A stretch of DNA of 64,000 nt, taken from the NCBI GenBank assembly GCA_025667525.1, contig CM046878.1:97913237-97977236 (forward strand), given 5' to 3'. The notes under the pieces are model-generated. The model was given only the letters and a program-made list of their open reading frames with translations, searched no databases and was not told the origin of the DNA. This document shows, in pieces, positions 23,909-33,627 of the stretch (position 1 is its first letter; each line of letters begins with the position of its first letter). The DNA is from Glebionis coronaria (taxonomy: Eukaryota; Streptophyta; Magnoliopsida; Asterales; Asteraceae). Position numbers and translations under genes: made by a program.

Positions 23909-25462
23909 TTAATCCTCTCGTTCCCAAGTATATTCCGGTCCATGCTTTGAATTCCATCGGATCTTGATAATAGGTATCTGACTTTGTTTCAGTTGCTTTA
24001 CCTCACGATCCATAACCTCTACGGGTTCTTCGATAAAATGCAACTTCCCATCTATTCGAACCTTATCAAACGAAATTTTCTCATCACTCACTGCTAGACA
24101 TTTCTTCAGATTAGATACATGGAATGTGTTTTGAATACCATGAAGTTCTGGGGGTAACTCTAGTTTGTAAGCCACCGGACCTACTCTAGATAAAATCTTA
24201 AAGGGTCCAATATAACGGGGATTCAATTTTCCTCGCTTTCCAAATCTTATAATGCCTTTCCATGGCGATACTTTCAACATTACTTGGTCACCCACTTTAA
24301 ACTCCATTGGCTTCCGCCGCACATCCGCGTAACTTTTCTGTCTACTACGGGCAGTCAACAACCTATTCTTAATCTGAACTATCATCTCCGTAGTCTCCCG
24401 GATCAATTCCGGTCCCGTGAGCTGGGTATCCCCAACTTCACTCCAACATACAAGAGATCTACACTTCCTACCATACAAAGCTTCAAACGGTGCAGCCTTA
24501 ATACTAGAATGGTAACTATTGTTATACGAAAACTCTGCTAACGGCAAATGTTTATCCCAATTCTTACCAAAATCTAATACACAAGCTCTCAACATATCTT
24601 CTAGTGTTTGTATCGTCCTTTCACTCTGCCCATCAGTTTGGGGGTGATAAGCAGTGCTCATGTCGAGATTCGTTCCCAAAGATCTTTGGAGAGATTTCCA
24701 AAAATTCGATGTGAATCTAGGATCTCGATTTGAAATGATCGATACAGGCACTCCATGCTTGCATACAACATTCTCAAGGTATATACGAGTCAGCTTCTCC
24801 AGTGAGAACTGCTCTTTAACCGAAATGAAGTGTGCTGATTTGGTCAGTTTGTCGACAATAACCCAAATCGAGTTATTTCCAGATGATGTTCTAGGAAGCT
24901 TGGTGATAAAGTCCATCGTAATTCGCTCCCACTTCCATTCAGGAATCTTTGGCTGTTGAAGTAGTCCTGATGGCTTTTGATGTTTAGCTTTGACTCTAGC
25001 ACAAGTCAAGCATTGAAGAACATACATAGCTATGTCAGCTTTCATATTCGGCCACCAGTACAACTTCTTCAAATCATGGTACATTTTATCAGATCCCGGA
25101 TGAATGGAATACTTAGATTTATGGGATTCTAACATAATCAAATCTCTTAAGCCTCCAAACATAGGTATCCACATACGACCTCTTAAGCATTTCACTCCAT
25201 CAGCTCTAACCTCTAAAGGATCTCCTTCTCCTCGGAACCCTTCATTAACAAAATTTTCCTTCTTACAAGCTTCTATTTGCGCATTTCTAATTTGCTCAGG
25301 CAAATTATTGTGCACGGTCAAGACTAGAGAACGTACCCTGATAGGCTCTCTATCTTTCCTGCTTAATGCATCGGCAACAACATTGGCTTTTCCTGGGTGA
25401 TATTTTATATCACAATCATAATCACTTAACAACTCTATCCATCTTCGTTGCCTCATGTTCAA
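23909..25462 (-). pseudogene. gypsy RNase H end and integrase (element E)
   Basis: A 517-codon stretch. It starts within the RNase H tail ('[19 protein letters not shown]', '[10 protein letters not shown]'), then the HHCC zinc finger ('[20 protein letters not shown]' to '[11 protein letters not shown]'), and the integrase core with first Asp in '[12 protein letters not shown]' and Glu in '[13 protein letters not shown]'. The second catalytic Asp is replaced by Asn ('[10 protein letters not shown]'), which should abolish strand transfer. The C-terminal GPY/F region ('[12 protein letters not shown]') follows. A stop at 23909 comes just before the usual last residues, still readable as 'YPHLF' beyond it. 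Confidence 0.93.
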
Positions 25463-25468
25463 TTCCTT

Positions 25469-25759
25469 CTAGTCGAGAATATACTGTAGGATTTTGTGAT
25501 CGGTGAATACCGTAGAGTTGGTGCCATACAGATAATGTCTCCACAACCTAAGAGCAAAGACTACAGCTCCTAACCCAAGATCATGAGTAGTATAATTCTC
25601 CTCATTCTTCCTTAATTGCCTAGAAGCATAAGCTATCACTTTCTCTCGCTGCATCAAAACAGCTCCATAGCCTCTAAGAGATGCATCACAATACACTACA
25701 AAATCTTCACTCCCGTCGGGTAATGATAAGATTGGCGCACTACATACTTTTTGCTTCAA
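25469..25759 (-). pseudogene. gypsy RNase H (element E)
   Basis: A 96-codon frame with '[17 protein letters not shown]' (first Asp intact), '[16 protein letters not shown]' and '[14 protein letters not shown]'. In the middle motif the usual catalytic Glu is Gly. It is joined to RT by a 1-base frameshift near 25780 and ends at an in-frame TAG at 25469. Together with the integrase change, the replication enzymes are inactive by sequence. Confidence 0.9.
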
Positions 25760-27282
25760 TTTCTGAAATGCTCCATCTTCATCACTTCCCCAAACGAAAA
25801 GTTTATTCTTCTGGGTAGCTTAGTCAAGGGTTTAGCTATCAAAGAAAATTCTTTAATGAATCGCCTATAATAGCCAGCCAATCCTAAGAACTGTCTCACT
25901 TCCGTTGGCGTTGTCGGTGCAGACCAATTCTTAATGGCTTCAACCTTTGCAGGATCAACATGAATTCCATCTTTGTTAATCACATGACCAAGAAATTGCA
26001 TAGAATCTAACCAGAAATCACATTTCGAAAACTTAGCATACAACCTTTCATCCTTCAACAATTTCAAAATAATCCTTAAATGTTCTCTATGTTCATCTTC
26101 ATTCTTATAATAGATTAGAATATCGTCAATAAACAAAATCAAAAATTTATCCAAGTAGGGCTTGCACACTCGATTCATTAAATCCATGAAAACCGTAGGT
26201 GCGTTAGTTAACCCAAATGGCATTACTTGAAATTCATAGTGTCCATAACGAGTTCTAAATGCAGTTATAGGAATATCTTCTTCACGGACGCGAAGTTGAT
26301 GATATCCTGACCGCAAATCTATCTTAGAATACACACTAGATCCTTGTAGTTGATCAAACAAATCATCAATCCTAGGTAAAGGATATCGATTTTTAATTGT
26401 CAACTTATTCAGTTCCCTATAATCAATGCACATACGGAAATATCCATCCTTCTTCTTAACGAACAAGACTGGAGCTCCCCAAGGCGACGATCTCGGTCGA
26501 ATAAAACCTTTATCAGACGACTCCTTAAGTTGCTCAGATAACTCCTTTAATTCAGAAGGGGCTAATCGGTAAGGCGCACGTGCCACCGGTGCAGCACCAG
26601 GAATTAAATCGATTCGAAACTCTACTTGCCTTATCGGTGGAAGTCCGAGTAAATCTTTAGGAAATACCTCAGGAAATTCACAAATAATAGGTACATCTTC
26701 CAATCGTTTCCCCTTAGACTCATTCCCGGTCACTTGAGCTAAGAATAACTCACAACCGTTCCTGATATACTTTTGGACTTTAATACATGAATCGATTTTC
26801 AAACAGGATTCACCTCGATTACCATCAATTACTAACGTCCTATTCCTAAGAGGAATCTTAACCTTCTTCTCTCCACATAAAATAGTAGCATTATTCAACG
26901 ACAACCAATCCATACCAATAATAATATCGAAACTACCTAATTCTATCAACATCAAATCAATCAGAAAGGAATAGTTCAAGAGATTTAGAGAGCATCCTTC
27001 TAATAGCTTATTAGTTTTCACTAATTTACCATTAGCCAATTCCACCTTGTAACTGGTATTTATCTCAACAGGTTCAATGTCAATAAGGGCACTAAATTTA
27101 GTGGATACAAAGCTCCTATCAGCACCCGAATAAAATAAAGCAACAGCATAATGATTGTTGAGTAAAAATGTACCGGTAACGAAATTCGAATCCTCTTTCT
27201 TCACCTCAATCGGTCCAAGTTGATAGACACCACCCTGGGGGTTTCTTCCAGGTACAATCGCTTTCAACTTGGGGCATTCCAA
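25756..27282 (-). pseudogene. gypsy protease and reverse transcriptase (element E)
   Basis: The 508-codon stretch carries a retropepsin-like protease (about residues 45-150) and RT (about 240-440). The protease active-site Asp is Tyr in '[13 protein letters not shown]' (codon 27130-27132), although the downstream 'IIGMDWLS' block is present. RT has '[15 protein letters not shown]', 'YRELNKLT', '[12 protein letters not shown]', 'MPFGLTNAP' and the catalytic 'LFIDDILIY'. It then runs into '[13 protein letters not shown]'. The C-terminal frameshift near 25780 ends it. Its upstream end is continuous with gag except for the stop at 27367. Confidence 0.93.
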
Positions 27283-27366
27283 TTTCCTATGACCTTCTTC
27301 ATTACAGTTGAAGCAAATGGGTCTCTTCTTACACCTTTCAACCTTGTGTCCAAGCTTTCCGCAATT

Positions 27367-28329
27367 TCAGCACTTCCAGCAATCGCCAGCATGCCTCTTG
27401 TTGCCACACTTAGGACATCTATCATCGTTGCGCGGTGTGTTGTTGGTAAGAGCATTTGCATTCCCCTTTCTCTGGTTCTGAGGGCGATTGAAATTCTTCC
27501 TATTATCACCTCTATCTACACGATCACCGTCACCCTTTCTTTTCTCACCAACACGGGCTTCATCTTCCCTATCTTGAATTATCTGTCCAATGAGTTGGTA
27601 AGCCATTCGAACAACATCATCAATGGTCAGTGGTTTAGATGATGTTACGTCCCCCCGGATATTCCTAGTCAACCCTTTAATATATTGCTCAATTCGGATC
27701 TCTTCGGGTTCCCCCAATCGAGGACATAGCAAAGCCAACTCATGGAATCGGTTTGTGTAACTATCAATGTCCACACCTTTCATTCTCAAATGAATCAACT
27801 CTTGTTCTAACCTAATGATCACACTACGAGGACAAAACTCCAAAGTCATCCACTTCTTAATTTCAGCCGAAGGAGTAGCATTAGCAGCATCAAGACCCAT
27901 GAAAGCAATTCTCCCGTTCCACCAAGTCAACGCACGACCTTTAAGAGTAGCCATAGCAAAAGTCACCTTATCTTCCTCCTTACACTTACTAATCTGAAAC
28001 ACCGACTCAACCTTCTCAATCCACTGGCCTAATCCTACAGCACCTTTAGTTCCATTAAAAGGTAGAGGTTCACACTTTATGAACGTCACATAAGTACAGC
28101 CACCAACTTCAGGTGCATTAGTTCCAAGTCCTCCTACATTTCCTCCAGCATTAGCATTCACATTATTAGCATTCACATTCACATTAGTACCGCCAATTCC
28201 ACTATCGCCAGCTCCACTACCGCCAGCTTCATTTCTAGCATTTGCCATAAATTCAGTCATAGATACGATAACTTGCTCCGTAATAATCCTACGTACATCA
28301 TCCTCAGTCACAGTTTTCTTAGGCGGCAT
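27367..28329 (-). pseudogene. gypsy gag (element E), ended by a premature stop
   Basis: From ATG at 28329 ('MPPKKTVTEDDVRRII') the protein has a Gly/Asn-rich N-terminal segment and the Retrotrans_gag domain (about residues 85-235: 'GLGQWIEKVESVF', 'ALTWWNGR', 'YTNRFHELALLCPR'). A basic tail leads into zinc-binding Cys/His motifs ('CPKCGNKRHAGDC'). A TGA at 27367 interrupts the knuckle region. The same frame then continues with two more Cys/His clusters into protease, so gag and pol were one frame. Confidence 0.92.
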
Positions 28330-28658
28330 AGTTCTATAATTTCACAATTTTAAAGCATTAAGCATTCACCCAACAAGGGATTCATATAATATGGATTGAA
28401 TTCATAATCAAGATACAAATAAGGCACAATATGGAATTCAAGATAAGATCCATATTTCATTCGATTTGAAACAAAAGTATTGTCTTAGTTACATCCCATA
28501 TCAAAGTTCTAGCACTATATATACTCAAAATTTGTGCCAAGTCTACTACTAACAAGTCGGTTCAGCTAAAGCTACAAAAGTACAAAAGATACAAAGGTCA
28601 CTACTAAATACAGAATGGTCTACTGAGATCCGCCAGATGGTCCATCATCCATCGTCTT

Positions 28659-29630
28659 CTATATCTTCGTCGGACGATCACTAGACACATCTTCAGCTGG
28701 GCGCTTACGGATCACTCCTCTTTCAACCAAGTCAGCATAAAATATACTATTCCAACCCACGGATATATTCAACTCCTTCTCAGCTTTCTCACGCATCACA
28801 CGAGCTACACTCAACTGAATCTCCATAGAATTCACCTTTTTCTTCATAGCAGCAAACTCACCACTCTCTAACACCGATAACCTCCTAAAAGCCTCATTCA
28901 AACCACGCTCTACATCAGTCAAATCCAAACTAAGCAATTCCCGCTCTTTCTCGCCAACCTTAGTCTTCGACTCCAAATAAGCAACATGAGTCTGAACAAC
29001 ACCTAATCTAATCTCTATCATACTACTCTTAACACGAGAAGCATCTAGATCACGTCTCAAGGCCCATGGTGCAAGACCAGCAATATGAGTAGCCTCTCGA
29101 GTACTAGGCGACTCTCCTATCTCACGTCTATGAGTAGCAATACCATCAGTACCGTCAGGTGCATTATCATCCTCATCCTCCTTTGATTCAGAATCAGATT
29201 CAAACGATTCAGACATTTCATCCCTAGGTAGCTCAACCTCAGAATCAGACAAATAAACTGGTGGGGGTAAAGGCTCGCCCTCTGGAACATCATAAGGATA
29301 AATAAGCTCGGCTTCCTCATCATCATCGACCTCAACGTCTATACCTACATCCTCCTCGACATCCTCGTCGTCAATCTCATCATCTAATCTATCTATCCCA
29401 ATCTCATCATCATTCTCTATATCAACATTATCAATCTCATTCTCTACTAAGTCAACCTGAGGGGCAATCTGATCTCCTAGTCCTATCTCGGGCTCGGGAT
29501 CCTCAAATGATTCCTCCTCATCATCCATATCATAATCTAATAAGTCTAAATAAGGATCATCATCTACATTAGGTTCGGGAATAGCATGGTTTTCTACAGG
29601 AATATTAGGGCCAGCCATGACAATCTGCAT
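28659..29630 (-). CDS. Extra acidic/coiled-coil ORF upstream of gag (element E)
   Basis: An intact 323-codon ORF from ATG at 29630, between the primer site and gag. Residues 20-170 are extremely acidic (long Asp/Glu runs such as 'DDEIDDEDVEEDVGIDVEV'), followed by a helical segment (about 190-290) with heptad-like Leu/Glu/Lys spacing that suggests a coiled coil. The C-terminus is basic ('IRKRPAEDVSSDRPTKI'). I recall similar acidic-plus-coiled-coil regions ahead of gag in Asteraceae gypsy elements, but no defined function. It stays open although the enzymes downstream are broken. It could be a separate protein or a former N-terminal gag extension. Confidence 0.7.
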   Translation of the reverse strand: MQIVMAGPNIPVENHAIPEPNVDDDPYLDLLDYDMDDEEESFEDPEPEIGLGDQIAPQVDLVENEIDNVDIENDDEIGIDRLDDEIDDEDVEEDVGIDVEVDDDEEAELIYPYDVPEGEPLPPPVYLSDSEVELPRDEMSESFESDSESKEDEDDNAPDGTDGIATHRREIGESPSTREATHIAGLAPWALRRDLDASRVKSSMIEIRLGVVQTHVAYLESKTKVGEKERELLSLDLTDVERGLNEAFRRLSVLESGEFAAMKKKVNSMEIQLSVARVMREKAEKELNISVGWNSIFYADLVERGVIRKRPAEDVSSDRPTKI

Positions 29631-29893
29631 TTATATATATATCTCGTATTAGGATAACATACTAGTTAAACAGTTACATACTAAAATCACGATATATACA
29701 TATATATAAATTAAATTATATATATATCAAAATATATATCTTCTCAATAGGGCTTGTTGGTAACGTCGGAGATCTCTGGCACCGTTGTAGTCAAAAGATT
29801 TTTCAAATATTTTCTTAAATGTTCATTGTTAAAAGATTTTGAAAAGTTTTGTTCAAAACCTTGGCTTTTAAAATCTTTTGTTCTCTATAACGA

Positions 29894-29907
29894 GAGCTCT
29901 GGTACCA
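29894..29907 (-). other. Primer-binding site of element E
   Basis: On the minus strand TGGTACCAGAGCTC, close to the initiator-Met site TGGTATCAGAGC, three bases from the LTR end at 29911. Confidence 0.75.
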
Positions 29908-29910
29908 AAC

Positions 29911-32900
29911 TGTAACACTCTCAATTTTCGTATCGGTGCAGTGGAAGGGTCTTTTAGAGTGTTACGGGATAGCATAATAACTCCAATCATAGACAACACA
30001 TAAAAATGGTTGTTCAAGGTTCAACATACATTCACTCGATAAAAAGTTTTAAAGTGTACAACAGGTCCCAAATTATACAGGTCATTAAGTTTACAAAACA
30101 TAGATCAAATGAACATTTTTAATATTATGTGGGCCATCAGAGTCGATCTCCATCCGGATTACCTTCAAGCACCTGAGATAAAAACATGCAAAAATCATAT
30201 CAGCGAATGCCGAGTGAATTCATAGAGTTTAATAAAAACCGTTATATAAAACAATCGTTGAAATCAGAACACAAGTATAATATCGAAAGTAAGTCCTCGT
30301 ATTGCTAGTCAGGCAATATATAAATCAAGCATACATCTTTACCCGTCCTTGAGACCGTAGCCTCAATATTACCATTATAGGTAATATATTCATCGTTATT
30401 AGCGTCGTTATTGGATTATGTTTTGGATTATATAGGATACATTTGGATTATTATTAGTCGCATGACATTGTTACCTTACTATGAAAAGAACGGGCCGCGA
30501 ACCCGACAACAATTTTCCCATCTAAGTTAGCGTGTCATCACAAAAATCACGCTATGGAATCTTCACATACATAAATTCGCTTACCAATCAATGTGGTACG
30601 ACGGGGATCAACCGTCAAGGCGCGAACTGGGGTGATCGTCCCCAAATAGTACTATCAAATGCATAATCGTCTACCAAATCCCGGTAGTTCACTATTCATG
30701 CTAATGGGACTTTAAGTGACATAACCTAACTACTAATAATCCTTTTTGTCTCGTTTATAGGGTCATAGCATCATTCGGGTCCATATCATTAAGCATACCA
30801 TCGGGACTACTTGTGTTCTATTTTTATCAAAAACTATCATGTTATCTCCCTCGCGGGTTTACAAATCATTTTATAAAACATTTAAAAGAGTGCGAGGCTA
30901 TGAACTCACGTTGATAATGAAAGGCGGATTATCGGCTACGGGCGTGCTTCGGTCACGGAAACCTATATAAATAATAATCGGTCTTAGACTTTTGTCCAAT
31001 GACTTTTATCAAATTAACAATATACATATGATGATTTTGTACATACGATGATGATCAAGTGGGTTTATATATCCTTGTTTACTCATTTTAGCGTTCATGT
31101 ATTTGTAACTTTTTACTAGTTTACTAGTTTTACCTATTAACCTATTTTAAGTCCAATAAGCTTATTATAAGTTGTTTAACTTGTTTTAATCCATTTTATA
31201 CTTATATTATCAGTATTTAAACTTTACATGTTGGGCCCAAATGGTTTAAGCCCAATAAGTACTTTTTATAAGTGTTTAACTTATTTAGTCCAATTATTAG
31301 TCCAATATGCTTACTTAGCTCGTTAATGTCCGTATGTCCTATAGTTCGGGTTTTATCGGTTTTTACTTGTATTAGATACTTATATATCAGTATATGACTT
31401 TTAAAAACTTTACATTAGACGGGTTTGATCGTCTAAGTTTTAATTGGCGAAAAACGTTAATTTTACGGTAATAGCCGAAAAAGTCGTAAAAATCAAGTTT
31501 ATAGTTTTTATAACTTATAAATATTATTCAACTACCATTTTTATAAATTGTCCATTTATTAAACCTTATACATATTTATATAAATTAAATTCATAAGTTA
31601 GTGGGTTTTAATTTCACATTTTATACTATATAATTTGAGTGCTTATATAATAGTAATAAACATTAATTCTTCAAAATCTGATTTTTATATTCATCTTCAC
31701 CATTTTTATCATATCTAGAGTTCTACAATGAATTAGAAGCTCATTTTTGGGTGGAATGAACTTCATATTATGTGCTACAATTAACTTAGCTATAGATACT
31801 GCTCATTTTAAGTTTAACTATCCTTAACAGTCCCTACAAAACAGCTTATTCAGATTAGCACACTCATCTTGTTTTGATCATATCTCACTCATTATAATGA
31901 TTCCATTGCATGGACAACTCTCACATGTGTATAACATCTTGTGCTTACTGTAAATGGATTCTACCATGCAAGTTTATCAGTTCAAGTTTTGGTTACATAC
32001 TGTTTTTATACAGCCAACAAATTAATCATGATTTTAGCCTTGTTTCTTATAGTTATTAATCTTTTTAAGCATATTTATCAACACTTGATCCCCACACAAC
32101 ATTTTTATCATCATATATTCATCATATACATATACAACAAGAAAGAAAATACATTTGATCTTTACAAAAATAACAAGAGAAAATGGAGAGGATGATCTTC
32201 TTTACCAACCAAGAGTATGTCTTATTTTTGGAAGACAAGAACTTGATGAACACCAAATGTAACTCCAAGATCATCAAACACCAAGAATATAAGTTGAGAA
32301 ATCAGCCCTAGGACACAAGAAAATCACCTCCTTTGTTGTTAAAACGGCCACCATGTGATCAAGGCTTCAAGGTAACTCCATGATAGAGCTAGATAACAAG
32401 TATTTTGTGGCTAGAAAAGATCAAAAGGGGTGTTTGTTCTTTAAAGTGGGACGGAAATGGTGGTGTGATTGAGAGAGTTTTTGGTTGATTTGCATGTGAG
32501 AATGGTGGTATGTGTTTAGGTTGATGGTTTTAGCTAGAAACTAGCTTAAGTTGTAAGCTTAACTTACACTTGTAAGTAACAAGTTAACATGATGCCACAT
32601 CTTTGATGTTGTGTCATGTGTGAGCCGTCCCATGTGTAGTTGGGTGGGATAATGTATTTTGTCCCACCTCACTAATTTACGGGTATCCCTCGATTCTATT
32701 TTCCTCTATTTGCGTGCCCTCGGGTCGTTTCACGAAAAATGTTTTTATAAATTATGAATCAACGACACAAAACGTATCCAATAAAAATTGTCTCATCAAA
32801 AACGGAGTTCAAAAACGTAAATACGTAATCCTAAGGTTTCCGGTTTAATCGTAAAGGACGCTAAATTATGCACGTAAGCTCAAATTTAAATCCGTAAATT

Positions 32901-32985
32901 GTGAGTTCATCAACCAACAAAAAAATAAGTTTCCAAATATTATACGAGAAAATAATTCACTACCTGAAAATGTTAGATTGTCACA
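29911..32985 (-). repeat. 5' LTR of element E
   Basis: Matches the 3' LTR (20737-23810) throughout. The first 60 bases hold the same 10-bp stem GTAACACTCT/AGAGTGTTAC, while its loop differs clearly from the other LTR. No gene. Confidence 0.92.
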
Positions 32986-33012
32986 ACTCAGTTTAACGGG
33001 TTGAAAAAAAAC

Positions 33013-33159
33013 GTTGAAATTATAAACCGTGAAATGAAACGACTTAGACAAAGTCGTATACCGGTCGTGAAAGTGTGTTAGAATACACAAAGAGGACCCG
33101 AGTTTACTTGGGAACGTGAAGACCAATTTAAGCTTAAATACCCTCATCTCTTTAATTAG
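33013..33159 (+). pseudogene. Remnant of gypsy pol C-terminus (element D)
   Basis: About 49 codons in + orientation read 'NREMKRLRQSRIPVVKVC', a TAG, then 'NTQRGPEFTWEREDQFKLK' and 'YPHLF', ending at a TAG at 33157. This is the very end of a chromovirus integrase, similar to the end of E's own pol but not part of E. It lies just before D's purine-rich tract (33203-33215). It is the only protein-coding trace recognised in D, so most of gag-pol was lost before or after insertion. Confidence 0.8.
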
Positions 33160-33215
33160 ATAAGTTTCATCGAAGTATGAGCTTCGGGTCGAAGCTCAAT
33201 TTAAGGGATGTCGGA

Positions 33216-33627
33216 TGTCACAAACGTGAATTTCAATTTTTTTTAATTTACATGAAACGCGATGGTTTGGGTTAGACTTGTGTGTCTATTGATGTTCCCG
33301 ATTGATTACGCGTATTTTGTGTACAAATTTAAATTTTATAAATGAAGTTCCCATCAAATATTATTTGAATGACTATTATTCGTTTACGTTACACACTAGG
33401 AAATTCTATTTTAGGAGCCGACGTTTATTTATGTCGACGTGAATTAGATTAATTAGTTCCAATAACGCGAATAAGTATTTCACACAAATTATTTACAAAC
33501 ACACTTAGAAACTTCTCCATATTCTCTTTTCACCAAATTATTTAAAACTACTAGTACCAAAACTTTACACTACACAATATTATACAACAAATATACTTTA
33601 CAACAAATAAACTTTTCCAAATAATAC
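33216..33627 (+). repeat. 3' LTR of element D, part 1 (interrupted by C)
   Basis: Begins TGTCACAAACG after an AAGGGATGTCGGA purine-rich tract and matches 14448 onward. It stops at AATAC (33623-33627) where C is inserted, and continues at 50117. Confidence 0.88.

Larger units (their letters stand above)
20737..32985 (-). mobile_element. Element E: Tekay/Del-like Ty3/gypsy chromovirus, 12.2 kb, inside D
   Basis: LTRs 20737-23810 (3') and 29911-32985 (5') bracket an interior with an extra acidic ORF, gag, protease, RT, RNase H and integrase, all on the minus strand. The 5-bp target copies ACTCA lie at 20732-20736 and 32986-32990. Primer site 29894-29907; purine-rich tract (on minus) at 23811-23822. 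The order PR-RT-RH-INT and motifs such as '[19 protein letters not shown]' place it in Ty3/gypsy, near Tekay/Del by my recollection. The coding region has three stops, one frameshift and several altered active-site residues, so it cannot encode its own working enzymes. Confidence 0.93.
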
